A stretch of DNA of 58,089 bases, from NCBI GenBank assembly GCA_002699025.1, contig PABA01000007.1, forward strand, positions 1 to 58,089, read 5' to 3'. The notes beneath the pieces were generated by a model that had not been told where the DNA came from, ran no database searches, and saw only the letters and a list, made by a program, of their open reading frames with translations. This stretch comes from Sandaracinus sp. (lineage in GTDB: Bacteria; Myxococcota_A; Polyangia; Polyangiales; Houyiibacteriaceae). The position numbers were made by a program, and so were the translations under genes. This document shows, piece after piece, positions 1-9,979 of the stretch (position 1 is the first letter of the stretch; every line of letters starts with the position of its first letter).

Positions 1-110
1 CCCGTGGGGCCCTCGGCGCCGCCTCCGGCGGCGTCACACGGGTCGGTTCTTCGACCACACACGAACGCGGCTCCGTGGGGCCGGGCTACGGGGCAGACAT
101 TGGGAGTGCT

Positions 111-255
111 CCCCTTCGCAGTCGCCTGACTTGGCCGCTTCGCGGCGGGCGCTACCCTTCGCAGCCGCCTGACTTCGCCGCGTTCGCGGCCGGGGCGTTC
201 CCCTTCGCAGCCGCCTGACTTCGCCGCGTTCGCGGCCGGGACGCTCCCCTCGCAG
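111..255. repeat. 46-bp tandem repeat, about 3 copies
   Basis: A unit beginning CCCCTTCGCAG and containing GCCGCCTGACTTCGCCGCG recurs at about 111, 154, 200 and (truncated) 246. The last full copies are spaced exactly 46 bp and are nearly identical, while the first is diverged and 43 bp long. The copies contain no plausible coding sequence. Confidence 0.85.
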
Positions 256-279
256 AAGCCCAGCGATCCGGATGCTCCG

Positions 280-440
280 CTCTCGCGCTTGGGTTCCGCG
301 CTCGACGCTCGCGCTTGGGCTCGGGCTCGACGCTCGCGTTTGGGCTCCCCCGCTCGAGCTGGGGCTCCGCGCTCCTACTTGTCGCTTGGGCTCGACGCTC
401 GCGCTCGACGCTTGGGCTCGGGCTCCCGCTGGGCTGCGTT
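280..440. repeat. Degenerate repeat of CGACGCTCG / CTTGGGCTC words
   Basis: The words GCTCGACGCTCG and CTTGGGCTC alternate many times with irregular spacing. The same GCTCGACGCTCG word recurs near 24875-24905, so it is a dispersed element of this genome and not purely local slippage. Its function is unknown. Confidence 0.7.
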
Positions 441-597
441 CGCGGCTCTCGCGCGAAATGTTCTCGGGGTCTGGGGCGTACGCCTTCTAGCGGCCGTGCT
501 TGACCCTCTCTTCTCGCCCCCGATAGGCTCGCGCGGCGTCGGGCACCGACCCCACCGAGCCCGCTGGGCGCCGCCGCGCCCGCCCCGGAGAAAGAGC

Positions 598-1005
598 ATG
601 CGCACGCGCGAAGACATCGAGTCCTATCTCATGCGTTCGAACCTCTCCTACAAGACCGTCGGCGACGACGAGGGAGAGGGGATGTGGCTCGTCCGCGACA
701 TGAAGGACGGCGAGAACATCGTCGTCCACATCGCCGGCCCCCTGCTCCTCTTCCGCGTGAAGGTCATGGACCTCGAGGACGTCTCCGATCGGGTCGCGCT
801 CTTCGAGCGGCTCCTCGAGCTGAACGCCAGCGACATGATCCACGGGAGCTACGGCGTCGCCGATGGCGCCATCGTCCTCACGGCCGGGCTCGGCCTCGAG
901 AACCTCGACTACAATGAATTCCAGGGCACCGTCGACGACCTGACCATGGCCCTCACGAACCACTACGAGATCCTCAAGACCTTCCGGAGCGGCGAAGCCG
1001 CCTGA
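598..1005 (+). CDS. YbjN/CesT-like domain protein
   Basis: This 135-residue soluble protein matches the YbjN-type fold family in length and pattern. It has an N-terminal helix with a TREDIESYL motif, a strand-rich middle (WLVRDM, NIVVHIAGPLLLFRVKV), a helical segment and a final helix ending in FRSGEAA. YbjN-family proteins are small chaperone-like or sensory regulators of uncertain biochemical role. The ATG at 598 is preceded by GGAG at 6-9 nt; longer upstream readings would run through repeat DNA and are rejected. pspA begins 45 bp downstream on the same strand, so the two are probably co-transcribed, which suggests an envelope-stress context. The family call is by pattern only. Confidence 0.75.
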   Translation: MRTREDIESYLMRSNLSYKTVGDDEGEGMWLVRDMKDGENIVVHIAGPLLLFRVKVMDLEDVSDRVALFERLLELNASDMIHGSYGVADGAIVLTAGLGLENLDYNEFQGTVDDLTMALTNHYEILKTFRSGEAA

Positions 1006-1050
1006 GCCGGAACGGATTCACCGGAACGGAAAGCGGAGGACGGACGCGTC

Positions 1051-1851
1051 ATGGGCTTCTTCGGTCGCCTCGCCACGCTCATCAAGAGCAACCTGAATGA
1101 CCTGATCAGCAAATCGGAGGACCCCGAGAAGATGCTGAACCAGGTCATCCTGGACATGAACACGCAGCTGGTGGAGGCGAAGAAGCAGGTCGCCGTCGCC
1201 ATCGCCGACGAGAAGAAGCTCAAGAAGCAGCTCGACAACGAGAGCTCGGTCGCCGAGGAGTGGGAGCGCAAGGCCATGATGGCCGTGCGCGCCGGCGACG
1301 ATCAGCTCGCCAAGGAGGCGCTGCTCCGGAAGAAGGAGCACGACGCGCTCGCGGCCCAGTTCAAGGACCAGTGGGAGAAGCAGAAGCAGGCGACCGATCA
1401 GCTGAAGACGGCCCTGCGCGCGCTCAACCACAAGATCGAAGAGGCGAAGCGCAAGAAGAACGTGCTCATCGCCCGCAAGCGCCGCGCCGAGGCGATGAAG
1501 TCGATCCAGGAGACCATGAGCGGTCTCTCGGACACGAGCGCCTTCGACACCTTCGACCGCATGGCCTCCAAGATCGACCAGATGGAGGCCGAGACGGAGG
1601 CGGCGAGCGAGCTCAGCGAGGAGTACTCGGGCGACGTGCTCAAGCACAAGTTCGCCCAGCTCGAGGCCACGGCCGGCGCCGACTCGGACCTCGAGGAGCT
1701 CAAGAAGAAGATGGGCCTCATCGAGGAGGAGCCCGCCCCGGCCGTCGCCGCGCGCGTCGACGCCGAGGAGGAAGAGGAGATGAGCGAGGAGGAGCTCGCC
1801 GAGCTCGAGGAAGCCCTCGCCGCCCTCAAGGAACGCGAGATGGGCGGCTGA
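1051..1851 (+). CDS. pspA: PspA/IM30 family phage-shock protein
   Basis: This 266-residue protein opens with MGFFGRLATLIKSNLNDLI, the amphipathic membrane-binding helix of the PspA/IM30 family. It continues as a long charged coiled coil (roughly residues 25-215) including the NQVILDM segment typical of the family. PspA binds stressed inner membranes and forms ESCRT-III-like assemblies. The C-terminal 45 residues are very acidic (Glu-rich), longer than in E. coli PspA. GGAGG lies about 10 nt before the ATG. No PspF-type activator is adjacent; the nearest bacterial enhancer-binding protein is at 19.6 kb. Confidence 0.93.
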   Translation: MGFFGRLATLIKSNLNDLISKSEDPEKMLNQVILDMNTQLVEAKKQVAVAIADEKKLKKQLDNESSVAEEWERKAMMAVRAGDDQLAKEALLRKKEHDALAAQFKDQWEKQKQATDQLKTALRALNHKIEEAKRKKNVLIARKRRAEAMKSIQETMSGLSDTSAFDTFDRMASKIDQMEAETEAASELSEEYSGDVLKHKFAQLEATAGADSDLEELKKKMGLIEEEPAPAVAARVDAEEEEEMSEEELAELEEALAALKEREMGG

Positions 1852-1897
1852 GCGCCGCCTCTTCTCACCGGCTCACGGAAACGGCAGCCCCGCGACC

Positions 1898-2026
1898 CCC
1901 TCGCGCTTCGGCGCGCGTGCTCGCCCTCGGCTTCGGCGCGCGTCTTCCCCCTCGCCCGTCGGCGCGCGTGTACTCCCTCGCGCTTCGGCGCGCGTGTACT
2001 CCCTCGCGCTTCGGCGCGCGTGTACT
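1898..2026. repeat. 26-bp tandem repeat, 5 copies
   Basis: Five head-to-tail copies of a unit near CCCTCGCGCTTCGGCGCGCG followed by TGTACT occupy the whole gap between pspA and the next gene. The last two copies are identical and the first three have drifted. The final copy supplies the TACT that runs into the TAGGGT box just before the next start codon, so the array touches a likely promoter. Confidence 0.9.
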
Positions 2027-2031
2027 AGGGT
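2026..2031 (+). promoter_or_regulatory. Candidate -10 box (TAGGGT) of the C45-like gene
   Basis: TAGGGT ends 7 nt before the ATG at 2039. The same hexamer sits at the same distance before the helicase gene (6171-6176) and the sigma-54 activator gene (20941-20946). No clear -35 is visible because the upstream DNA is the 26-bp repeat. Here GGAGG also lies just before the ATG, so a leadered start is equally possible. Confidence 0.3.
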
Positions 2032-2038
2032 GGAGGCG

Positions 2039-3127
2039 ATGATCACGCTGGAACGGGTCGAGGTCTCCGGGGCGCCGCGCGCGCTCGGGCAGGGGCAGGG
2101 CGAGCACTTCCGCGAGCGCGTCCAGGCCTTCGTCGAGATGCGCTACGAGGCGGTCGCGGGATACTTCGCCGATCGCGGGCGCGACGACTGGAGGAAGCTC
2201 CTCGACGTGGGCGCGGAGAGCTTCGCGATGTTCGAGGCCTGGGACCCGGCCGGCCACGCCGAGCAGGTGGGCATCGCCGAGGGCGCGAACGTCGACCCGC
2301 ACCGGCTCTTCACGGCCTGCAACATGACCGACATGCGCGACGCCGTGCTCCTGGCCGCGCCGAGCGGGCCGCCGCTGAAGAAGGTCGTGGACGAGGGCTG
2401 CAGCTCGCTGATGGTGCCCGCCGACCGCACGGCCAGCGGCCACCCGCTCGTCGGCCAGACCTGGGACCTGAACCCGCCCGACGTCGAGTACGTCGTCGCC
2501 GTGCACCGCCGCCCGGACGAGGGCCCGGCGACCTGGAGCGTCACCTGCACCGGCTGCCTCTCGCTCATGGGCTTCAACGCCGAGGGCGTCGCCGTCGGCA
2601 CGACCAACATCAAGACCTACGGCTCGCGCCCCGGCGTCGGCTACCTCTCGATCCTCCACCGCGCGATCCGCAGCGGCGGCCTCGACGAGGCCCTCGAGGT
2701 CGTCCGCGCGGCCCCCCACGCCGGCGCCCACACCTACTGGCTCGCCGACGCCGCGCGTCAGGTCGAGGTGGAGGCTTCGCCGAACGCGCAGCTCGAGCGG
2801 GACACGAGCGAGGGCCCGATCTGGCGGACGAACCACTGCCTGCTCGAGGACCACCGGGGCATCGAGGGCGAGGTGCCCAGCGACAGCACGAAGGCGCGCT
2901 TCGAGCGCCTCCGCGAGCTCCTCGAGCCGGCCCGGGACATGGACGTGGACGGGCTCCGCGCCGTCTTCGCCGACCGCGGCCGCGGCGTGCACAGCATCAA
3001 CCGCTACGCCGAGGACGCGCAGGGGACGGCGACCAACGCGGTGCTCATCGTCGACCCGACCGAGCGCAAGGGCTGGGCCTGCCGCGGCCCCGCCGATCGC
3101 GGCGAGTGGGTCGAGCTCACGCTCTGA
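2039..3127 (+). CDS. C45-family peptidase / acyl-CoA:6-APA acyltransferase-like protein
   Basis: This 362-residue protein resembles the C45 (NTN-hydrolase) family. The segment DEGCSSLMVPADRT fits the autoprocessing site, with Cys121 as the expected N-terminal nucleophile. It is followed by GQTWDLNPP and later NHCLLEDH and SIN segments, as in acyl-CoA:isopenicillin N acyltransferase-like proteins. Most bacterial members have unknown amide substrates, so no reaction is assigned. The ATG at 2039 is chosen over an in-frame GTG at 1994 because that extension lies in the 26-bp repeats. No signal peptide is visible, so it is probably cytoplasmic. Confidence 0.8.
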   Translation: MITLERVEVSGAPRALGQGQGEHFRERVQAFVEMRYEAVAGYFADRGRDDWRKLLDVGAESFAMFEAWDPAGHAEQVGIAEGANVDPHRLFTACNMTDMRDAVLLAAPSGPPLKKVVDEGCSSLMVPADRTASGHPLVGQTWDLNPPDVEYVVAVHRRPDEGPATWSVTCTGCLSLMGFNAEGVAVGTTNIKTYGSRPGVGYLSILHRAIRSGGLDEALEVVRAAPHAGAHTYWLADAARQVEVEASPNAQLERDTSEGPIWRTNHCLLEDHRGIEGEVPSDSTKARFERLRELLEPARDMDVDGLRAVFADRGRGVHSINRYAEDAQGTATNAVLIVDPTERKGWACRGPADRGEWVELTL

Positions 3128-3366
3128 CGACCCGCCCGGCCCACGGGAGAGGAGCCCGGGTGCGCCGCAGCGCACGGCTTCGGCGGAGGCTCGATTCGCT
3201 CGAAGGACCAGGCCGCTCCGGGCGCCGGCAGCGCTCGCCGCCCCCGAGTGCTTGACAGCCCGCGGGGCCAGCGCAAATTGCCGCCGATCCTGATGTTTTC
3301 GCCGCGCCACACGCGCGCGACCAGCCCCCCGCCGCCGCCCGGCGGGGGCCCCGCGAGGGCCTGACG

Positions 3367-3609
3367 ATGCCGACCTACGAGTACCAGTGCGACGCCTGCG
3401 GGCACGAGTTCACCAAGGAACAGCGCATCACCGAGAAGCCCACGAAGAAGTGCCCGAAGTGCGGCAAGATGAAGGCGCGCCGCATGATCGCCGGCGGGGA
3501 CTTCATCCTGAAGGGCGGCGGCTGGGAGAAGGACCTCTACTCAGGCTCCTCCAACAAGTCGTCCTCGTCGAGCAGCTCGAGCGACAGCAGCTCCAGCTCC
3601 GACGACTGA
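3367..3609 (+). CDS. FmdB-type zinc-ribbon protein
   Basis: This is an 80-residue protein with MPTYEYQCDACGHEFTKEQR followed by CPKCG, the CxxC...CxxC zinc ribbon of the FmdB family of putative regulators. The tail (about residues 57-80) is almost pure Ser/Asp and looks disordered. The final Ser-Asp-Asp-stop is encoded by the first unit of a 14-bp tandem repeat that continues past the stop codon. The function of FmdB proteins is not settled. Confidence 0.88.
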   Translation: MPTYEYQCDACGHEFTKEQRITEKPTKKCPKCGKMKARRMIAGGDFILKGGGWEKDLYSGSSNKSSSSSSSSDSSSSSDD

Positions 3610-3738
3610 GCTCCGACGACTGAGCCCCCGCGACTGAGCTCCCACGACTGAGCTCCGACGACTGAGCTCCGACGACTGAGCCCCGACGACTGAGCCCCGA
3701 CGACTGAGCTCCCACGACTGAGCTCCGACGACTGAGCC
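3594..3738. repeat. 14-bp tandem repeat, about 10 copies, starting inside the FmdB gene
   Basis: The unit GAGCTCCGACGACT (variants with CC for CT and CCC for CCG) repeats about ten times with a 14-bp period. The first copy overlaps the end of the FmdB reading frame and includes its TGA. Every copy therefore carries a TGA, and because 14 is not a multiple of 3 the stops are distributed over all three forward frames. Confidence 0.92.
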
Positions 3739-3902
3739 CAACGCGAGAGCGCGAGAGCGGAGGTTCGGCCAACGCGGACGCCCGATCCGCCGCAGCACGA
3801 CACCGCCGAGGGCAGCTCCGACGGACGCCGGCCGGTCCGCGAACGCGGCCACCCCGCCCGAGGGGCACGAAGGCGGCGAAGCTCCACTCCCGCCCGAAGG
3901 GC

Positions 3903-6164
<2,262 letters not shown>

Positions 6165-6170
6165 CCGAGG

Positions 6171-6176
6171 ACCCTA
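6171..6176 (-). promoter_or_regulatory. Candidate -10 box TAGGGT before the helicase GTG
   Basis: On the minus strand the order is TAGGGT, then 6 nt, then the GTG start. That places the expected transcription start at or next to the start codon, meaning a leaderless mRNA. No convincing -35 is seen. Confidence 0.4.
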
Positions 6177-6247
6177 CCGCAAGGGCCCGGGCCGCGCATC
6201 GAGCCGCCCGAGATGCCCGGAAGCATTCGATTTCGAGCGTGTCGTGC

Positions 6248-6253
6248 TACAAC
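6248..6253 (+). promoter_or_regulatory. Candidate -10 box TACAAC before the sigma factor ATG
   Basis: TACAAC ends 7 nt before the ATG at 6261, and the intervening bases hold no Shine-Dalgarno. A weak TTCGAT lies 16 nt upstream as a possible -35. The geometry fits a leaderless transcript. Confidence 0.35.
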
Positions 6254-6260
6254 CCGAGCC

Positions 6261-7013
6261 ATGAGCACGGCGGCGGCCGGCGACGACGAGAGCCTCGATG
6301 CGCAGGGCGGTGGGAGCTCCGCGCCCGCGACGGGCGGACCGAAGGGCGGCATGCGCCCGGAGGAGGTCGAGGCCGCCAAGGCGCGCCGGAAGAGGCAGAC
6401 CGCCGAGGAGCGCGAGCGCGCCAAGGAGCTGGTCCGCCGGGTCCAGAAGGGCGACGAGGCCGCCTTCCGCGAGCTCTTCGAGATGTACCACCGGCGCGCC
6501 TTCGCCGTGGCCATCGGCGTGGTGAAGAACAAGCAGGACGCCCTCGACGTGGTGCAGGACGCCTTCATCAAGGTCCACAAGCACGTCCACAACTTCCAGG
6601 GCACCTCGAGCTTCTACACCTGGCTCTATCGCATCGTGATGAACCTCTCGATCGACCACGTGCGGCGTCAGAAGAAGGGGCGCGACCTCGACTACGACGA
6701 CCGGGTCCGGCGCGAGGACGACGAGGTGGCCGGCGACGGGGCCCTGCTCCCCAGCGTGCTGGACGGGAACCCGCGCAAGACCGTGCTCCGGCGCGAGCTG
6801 GCCGAGGCCATCCAGGCCGCCCTGGACGACCTGCCCGAGTACCACCGGGCGGTGATCTTGCTCCGTGAGGTCGAAGGCCTCACTTACGAGGAGATGGCGC
6901 GGGTGCTCGAGGTGCCGAAGGGCACGATCATGAGCCGCCTCTTCCACGCGCGCCGGAAGATGCAGGAGAGCCTGCAGGAGTACCTCCAGGGCGACCTGGA
7001 GATTCGCGAGTGA
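6261..7013 (+). CDS. ECF-type (RpoE-like) RNA polymerase sigma factor
   Basis: This 250-residue protein has a region 2 (FRELFEMYHRRAFAVAIG ... TWLYRIVMNLSIDHVRR, about residues 72-140) and a region 4 helix-turn-helix (LPEYHRAVILLREVEGLTYE followed by VPKGTIMSRLFHARRKM, about residues 193-235). Regions 1 and 3 of group 1 factors are missing, which makes it an ECF/group 4 factor. About 60 charged and Gly/Ala-rich residues precede region 2, longer than usual. The next gene, 133 bp downstream, is a membrane protein placed like an anti-sigma factor, so the pair probably senses an envelope signal. The ATG has no Shine-Dalgarno. Confidence 0.92.
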   Translation: MSTAAAGDDESLDAQGGGSSAPATGGPKGGMRPEEVEAAKARRKRQTAEERERAKELVRRVQKGDEAAFRELFEMYHRRAFAVAIGVVKNKQDALDVVQDAFIKVHKHVHNFQGTSSFYTWLYRIVMNLSIDHVRRQKKGRDLDYDDRVRREDDEVAGDGALLPSVLDGNPRKTVLRRELAEAIQAALDDLPEYHRAVILLREVEGLTYEEMARVLEVPKGTIMSRLFHARRKMQESLQEYLQGDLEIRE

Positions 7014-7146
7014 AGGAAACCGCCCCGACGATCGTCATAGCTCCGAGGACCCGCGCCGGGTCCGCCCCGCACGCCGGCCCGGTCCCTCCCGGCACCGCCC
7101 GCCCGGCCCCCGCCCCGCCCCCCGATCCCACCCCGTAGACCGACCG

Positions 7147-7719
7147 ATGGAACACCTCGAGGACGAGAAGCTGCAGCGCTACTTCGACGACGAGCTCACC
7201 GAGGGCGAGTCGAAGGTGGTGCGCCGCGACGTGGCCGCCTCCGCGATGGAGCAGGCGCGCCTCGGCCAGCTCGAGCGGCTCGGGGGGCTCCTGCGCGATC
7301 ACGCCGAGGCGACCAGCGAGGAGCTGGACGCGGACGCGCTCTTCGCGGGGATCTCCAAGGGCATCGCCGAGGAGCCGAACCCGCGCCTGCGGGTCATCGA
7401 GGGGGCCCGGCAGAAGCGCCGCACGGGCTACGCGCTCGGGGCCGTGGTCGCCATCGCGGCCGCCGTGGCCCTGGTCCTGCTGCTCCGGCCGCCCCCCGAG
7501 GAGACCGATCCGGGCGTGGCGGAGACCCACCCCTTCGACACCCGTCACGAGGTGCTCGTGGAGAACACCACCGAGATCCAGGTGCACGCCCCGGCCGGCT
7601 CCGAGGTGGAGAACGTCGACTTCGGCGGCAACACCGGGACGGTCTTCCAGGTGCCCGGCGAGCAGGGTCAGCCCCTCGCGGTCGTCTGGATCGACGAGAG
7701 CCTCGGGGGGGAGCCGTGA
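7147..7719 (+). CDS. Putative anti-sigma factor, single-pass membrane protein
   Basis: This 190-residue protein has an N-terminal helical domain (HLEDEKLQRYFDDELTEGES, typical of the start of anti-sigma domains), one transmembrane helix near residues 97-117 (YALGAVVAIAAAVALVLLL) and a 70-residue periplasmic tail. The His-x3-Cys-x2-Cys zinc signature of classical ZAS anti-sigma factors is absent, so zinc-independent binding is expected if the role is right. Position after the sigma gene and a GTGA overlap with the next gene support an operon. The call rests on context and architecture. Confidence 0.65.
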   Translation: MEHLEDEKLQRYFDDELTEGESKVVRRDVAASAMEQARLGQLERLGGLLRDHAEATSEELDADALFAGISKGIAEEPNPRLRVIEGARQKRRTGYALGAVVAIAAAVALVLLLRPPPEETDPGVAETHPFDTRHEVLVENTTEIQVHAPAGSEVENVDFGGNTGTVFQVPGEQGQPLAVVWIDESLGGEP

Positions 7720-8189
7720 CGCGGCGCGCTCTGCTCGCCGGCGGGCTGGCGGCCCTGGCCCTCGCGGTCGTGGCGCCCGCCCCGGCCGCCGCCCAGGAGG
7801 CGGTGCGCACGGAGGTGCTCGTCGTCCTCGCGAAGGAGACGCCGGGCGAGATCGCGCCGGCGCTGGCCGACCTGCCCGCGCTGCGCCGGCCGCCCTTCAA
7901 CGCCTTCCGCTCGATGGAGATCCTCGAGCGGCAGCAGAAGCGGCTCCGCGTCGGCCAGGGCGAGGACGTGACCCTGCCGAACGGGCGGCACCTCCGCATC
8001 CAGCTCCAGCGGGTGATGCCCGACGGCCGCTTCCGGGTGCGCGTGTCGATCCGCCGCGAGGGGGAGAACGCCTACCTGCCGCTGCTGCAGGTGGTGGCCT
8101 CTCCGGGGGACCCCTTCTTCGTCGCCGGGCAGTCCCACGACGGAGGCACGCTCGTCATCGGCATCCGGCTGGGCGAGCCCCCGGGCTGA
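7716..8189 (+). CDS. Secreted protein of unknown function in the sigma factor operon
   Basis: This 157-residue protein has a clear Sec signal peptide (residues 1-26, ending PAPAAAQ) and a mature strand-rich domain with RTEVLVVLAKE, LPNGRHLRIQL and GRFRVRVSIRR segments. The family is not recognised. Its GTG start overlaps the stop of the putative anti-sigma gene, so the two are likely translated together. It may be the extracytoplasmic signal protein or an output of the sigma/anti-sigma pair; that is inference from the overlap. Confidence 0.72.
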   Translation: MTRRALLAGGLAALALAVVAPAPAAAQEAVRTEVLVVLAKETPGEIAPALADLPALRRPPFNAFRSMEILERQQKRLRVGQGEDVTLPNGRHLRIQLQRVMPDGRFRVRVSIRREGENAYLPLLQVVASPGDPFFVAGQSHDGGTLVIGIRLGEPPG

Positions 8190-8214
8190 CGTGCGCTCGG
8201 GGCCTCTCCGCCGC

Positions 8215-8285
8215 CTCCCTCTGCCAGCTCCCTCTGCCAGCTCCCTCTGCCAGCTCCCTCTGCCAGCTCAGTCTGCCAGCTCCCC
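8215..8285. repeat. 13-bp tandem repeat, 5-6 copies
   Basis: The unit CTCCCTCTGCCAG repeats with a strict 13-bp period just after the secreted protein gene. The fifth copy has AGT for CCT. It lies in a 468-bp gap (8190-8657) that otherwise holds only a second repeat block and no supported gene. Confidence 0.9.
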
Positions 8286-8539
8286 GGGCGCCCTCGTCGC
8301 TCCTGCGGTCTGCCGCCGCGGGGCGCCCGGACCCGTCCGCGGGCGGCCCCCGGCCGAAGCGTGCGCGGGCGCATGCGGACGCTTGTCGGCGAGGGCGTGG
8401 CTCCGCTACCGTTGCCGCCTGTTCGGGGCGGAGATGGGTGAGCGGCATCAGCTGGAACCGTATGACTCGAGCCGGTGCGACTCGCCCCGGTCCGGCGCGA
8501 GTCTGCGCGCTTCGAGCCCCCGTGTTCGGAGGCCGCGCA

Positions 8540-8629
8540 CTCCACGCCAGCGCACTCCGCGCCAGTACACTCCGAGCCAGCGCATCTCGAGCCAGCGCAT
8601 CTCGAGCCAGCGCATTTCGAGCCCGCGCG
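8540..8629. repeat. 15-bp tandem repeat, 6 copies, upstream of the kinase gene
   Basis: Units such as CTCGAGCCAGCGCAT repeat six times at an exact 15-bp period. Because 15 is a multiple of 3, this creates an open frame in phase with the kinase gene (a pseudo-peptide of His-Leu-Glu-Pro-Ala units). The array ends 13 bp before GAGGGAG, which sets the true kinase start. Confidence 0.9.
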
Positions 8630-8657
8630 GCGGTGGCCCGATGAGGGAGCGCCACCC

Positions 8658-9908
8658 GTGAGCCAGGAGCGCTTCATCCGTTGCCCGCACTGCGGCCTGC
8701 CCCACGAGGCGACGGAGACGGTCTGCCCCATCCAGGGCAAGGCCATCGAGGTGCCCAAGCGCAAGCGCGGCTCCATCGCCCCGCCGCCCCTCGAGCCCGT
8801 CTGGAAGACGCCCATCCCGGACCCGGACCAGCGCGTGGAGGCGGAGGACTCGCCGAGCGTGACCCGGCTCTTCGGGCACCTCATCGACGACAAGTACCGC
8901 ATCGACGAGCTCATCGGCCGCGGCGGCATGGGCGTGGTCTACCGGGCCGAGCACACGCGCCTGCGCAAGAAGGTCGCCGTGAAGGTGCTGCTCCGCGGGC
9001 ATACGGCGGGCTCGGAGGCCAAGCGGCGCTTCGACCGGGAGGCGCGCGCGGCCGGGTCGCTCGGCCACCCGAACATCTGCCAGGTCTTCGACCTCGGGGA
9101 GCTCCCGGACGGCAGCCCCTACCTCGTCATGGAGCTGCTCGAGGGGCGCACCCTCGCCGAGGAGCTCCGCATCGTCGGCGCCCTGCCCATCGGCCAGGCC
9201 TGCGATCTCGCCGCCCAGGTGCTCTCCGCGCTCGAGGCGGCCCACGAGACGGGCCTGGTGCACCGGGACCTGAAGCCCGACAACGTCTTCGTGACCAAGA
9301 ACGGGCAGGCGAAGCTGCTCGACTTCGGGATCTCGAAGAACGTCATCGACGAGAACACGCTCTCGCTCACGCGCACGGGGATCGTCGTGGGGACGCCCTA
9401 CTACCTCGCCCCCGAGCAGGCGCGGGGAGAGCGGAAGATCGACCGGCGGGTCGACATCTGGGCGGCGGGCATCCTGCTCTACGAGAGCCTCACGGGCATG
9501 CTCCCGTTCAACGCCGAGAACTACAACGCGCTGCTCGCGAAGATCCTCACGAAGCGCCCGGCGCCGCCCTCGAAGATCCGCCCGGCCATCTCGCCGCAGC
9601 TCGAGGCGATCGTGATGAAGGCCCTCGCCTTCGAGGCGAAGCATCGCTTCGAGGACGCCTCGTCCATGCGCACGGCGCTGCTGATCGCGAAGGACGAGCC
9701 GAGCCGGGAGATCCCGCTCGAGATGGACGACGTCGTGGAGCGGGGCGGACAGCAGGTGCGGAACACCGAGCTGACGGTCAGCGACGAGCGGCCGACCGTC
9801 GCCCTGACGGCCCAGGAGCCCGTGCCCGGGCCGGACGATCCGACCGAGATCAGCGACAGCTTCGTGCACGCCGACATCGATCTGAAGCTGCCCGACGAGA
9901 AGAAGTAG
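8658..9908 (+). CDS. Serine/threonine protein kinase with N-terminal zinc ribbon
   Basis: This 416-residue protein starts with a short CPHCG...CP zinc-ribbon-like segment, then a Pro-rich linker, then a Hanks-type kinase domain. Kinase motifs are GRGGMGVVYRAEH (Gly loop), VAVKVL (Lys), HRDLKPDNVF (catalytic loop), DFGISK (DFG) and APEQ. A 60-residue acidic tail follows with no transmembrane helix, so the kinase is probably cytosolic. The GTG at 8658 is preferred because GAGGGAG lies 8 nt before it and translation from any earlier start would read through the 15-bp repeat. Such kinases are abundant in myxobacteria; the substrate is unknown. Confidence 0.9.
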   Translation: MSQERFIRCPHCGLPHEATETVCPIQGKAIEVPKRKRGSIAPPPLEPVWKTPIPDPDQRVEAEDSPSVTRLFGHLIDDKYRIDELIGRGGMGVVYRAEHTRLRKKVAVKVLLRGHTAGSEAKRRFDREARAAGSLGHPNICQVFDLGELPDGSPYLVMELLEGRTLAEELRIVGALPIGQACDLAAQVLSALEAAHETGLVHRDLKPDNVFVTKNGQAKLLDFGISKNVIDENTLSLTRTGIVVGTPYYLAPEQARGERKIDRRVDIWAAGILLYESLTGMLPFNAENYNALLAKILTKRPAPPSKIRPAISPQLEAIVMKALAFEAKHRFEDASSMRTALLIAKDEPSREIPLEMDDVVERGGQQVRNTELTVSDERPTVALTAQEPVPGPDDPTEISDSFVHADIDLKLPDEKK

Positions 9909-9967
9909 CGAGGCGCGCCCCGGGGCAGCCCGCGAGCGCGCCGGCTGGAAAGGGCGTCGGCCGGCGA

Positions 9968-9973
9968 TAAGGT
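9968..9973 (+). promoter_or_regulatory. Candidate -10 box TAAGGT before the trmH-like GTG
   Basis: TAAGGT ends 6 nt before the GTG at 9980, with only GGGCCC between them and no separate Shine-Dalgarno. This matches the leaderless geometry seen at several other genes in the window. Confidence 0.35.
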
Positions 9974-9979
9974 GGGCCC

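Larger units (their letters stand above)
1..597. other. Gene-poor, repeat-filled upstream region
   Basis: No convincing gene is visible here. The open frames that cross it are made of low-complexity Arg/Gly/Leu/Ala peptides produced by repeated GC-rich words in several frames. The region holds two repeat blocks, listed separately. It ends in the Shine-Dalgarno sequence GGAG before the YbjN-like gene. A gene lying to the left of the window may end here, but no terminus could be assigned. Confidence 0.6.

Noticed and set aside
111-255. CRISPR-like repeat array
   Set aside because: The units are head to tail without spacers and no cas genes are present.
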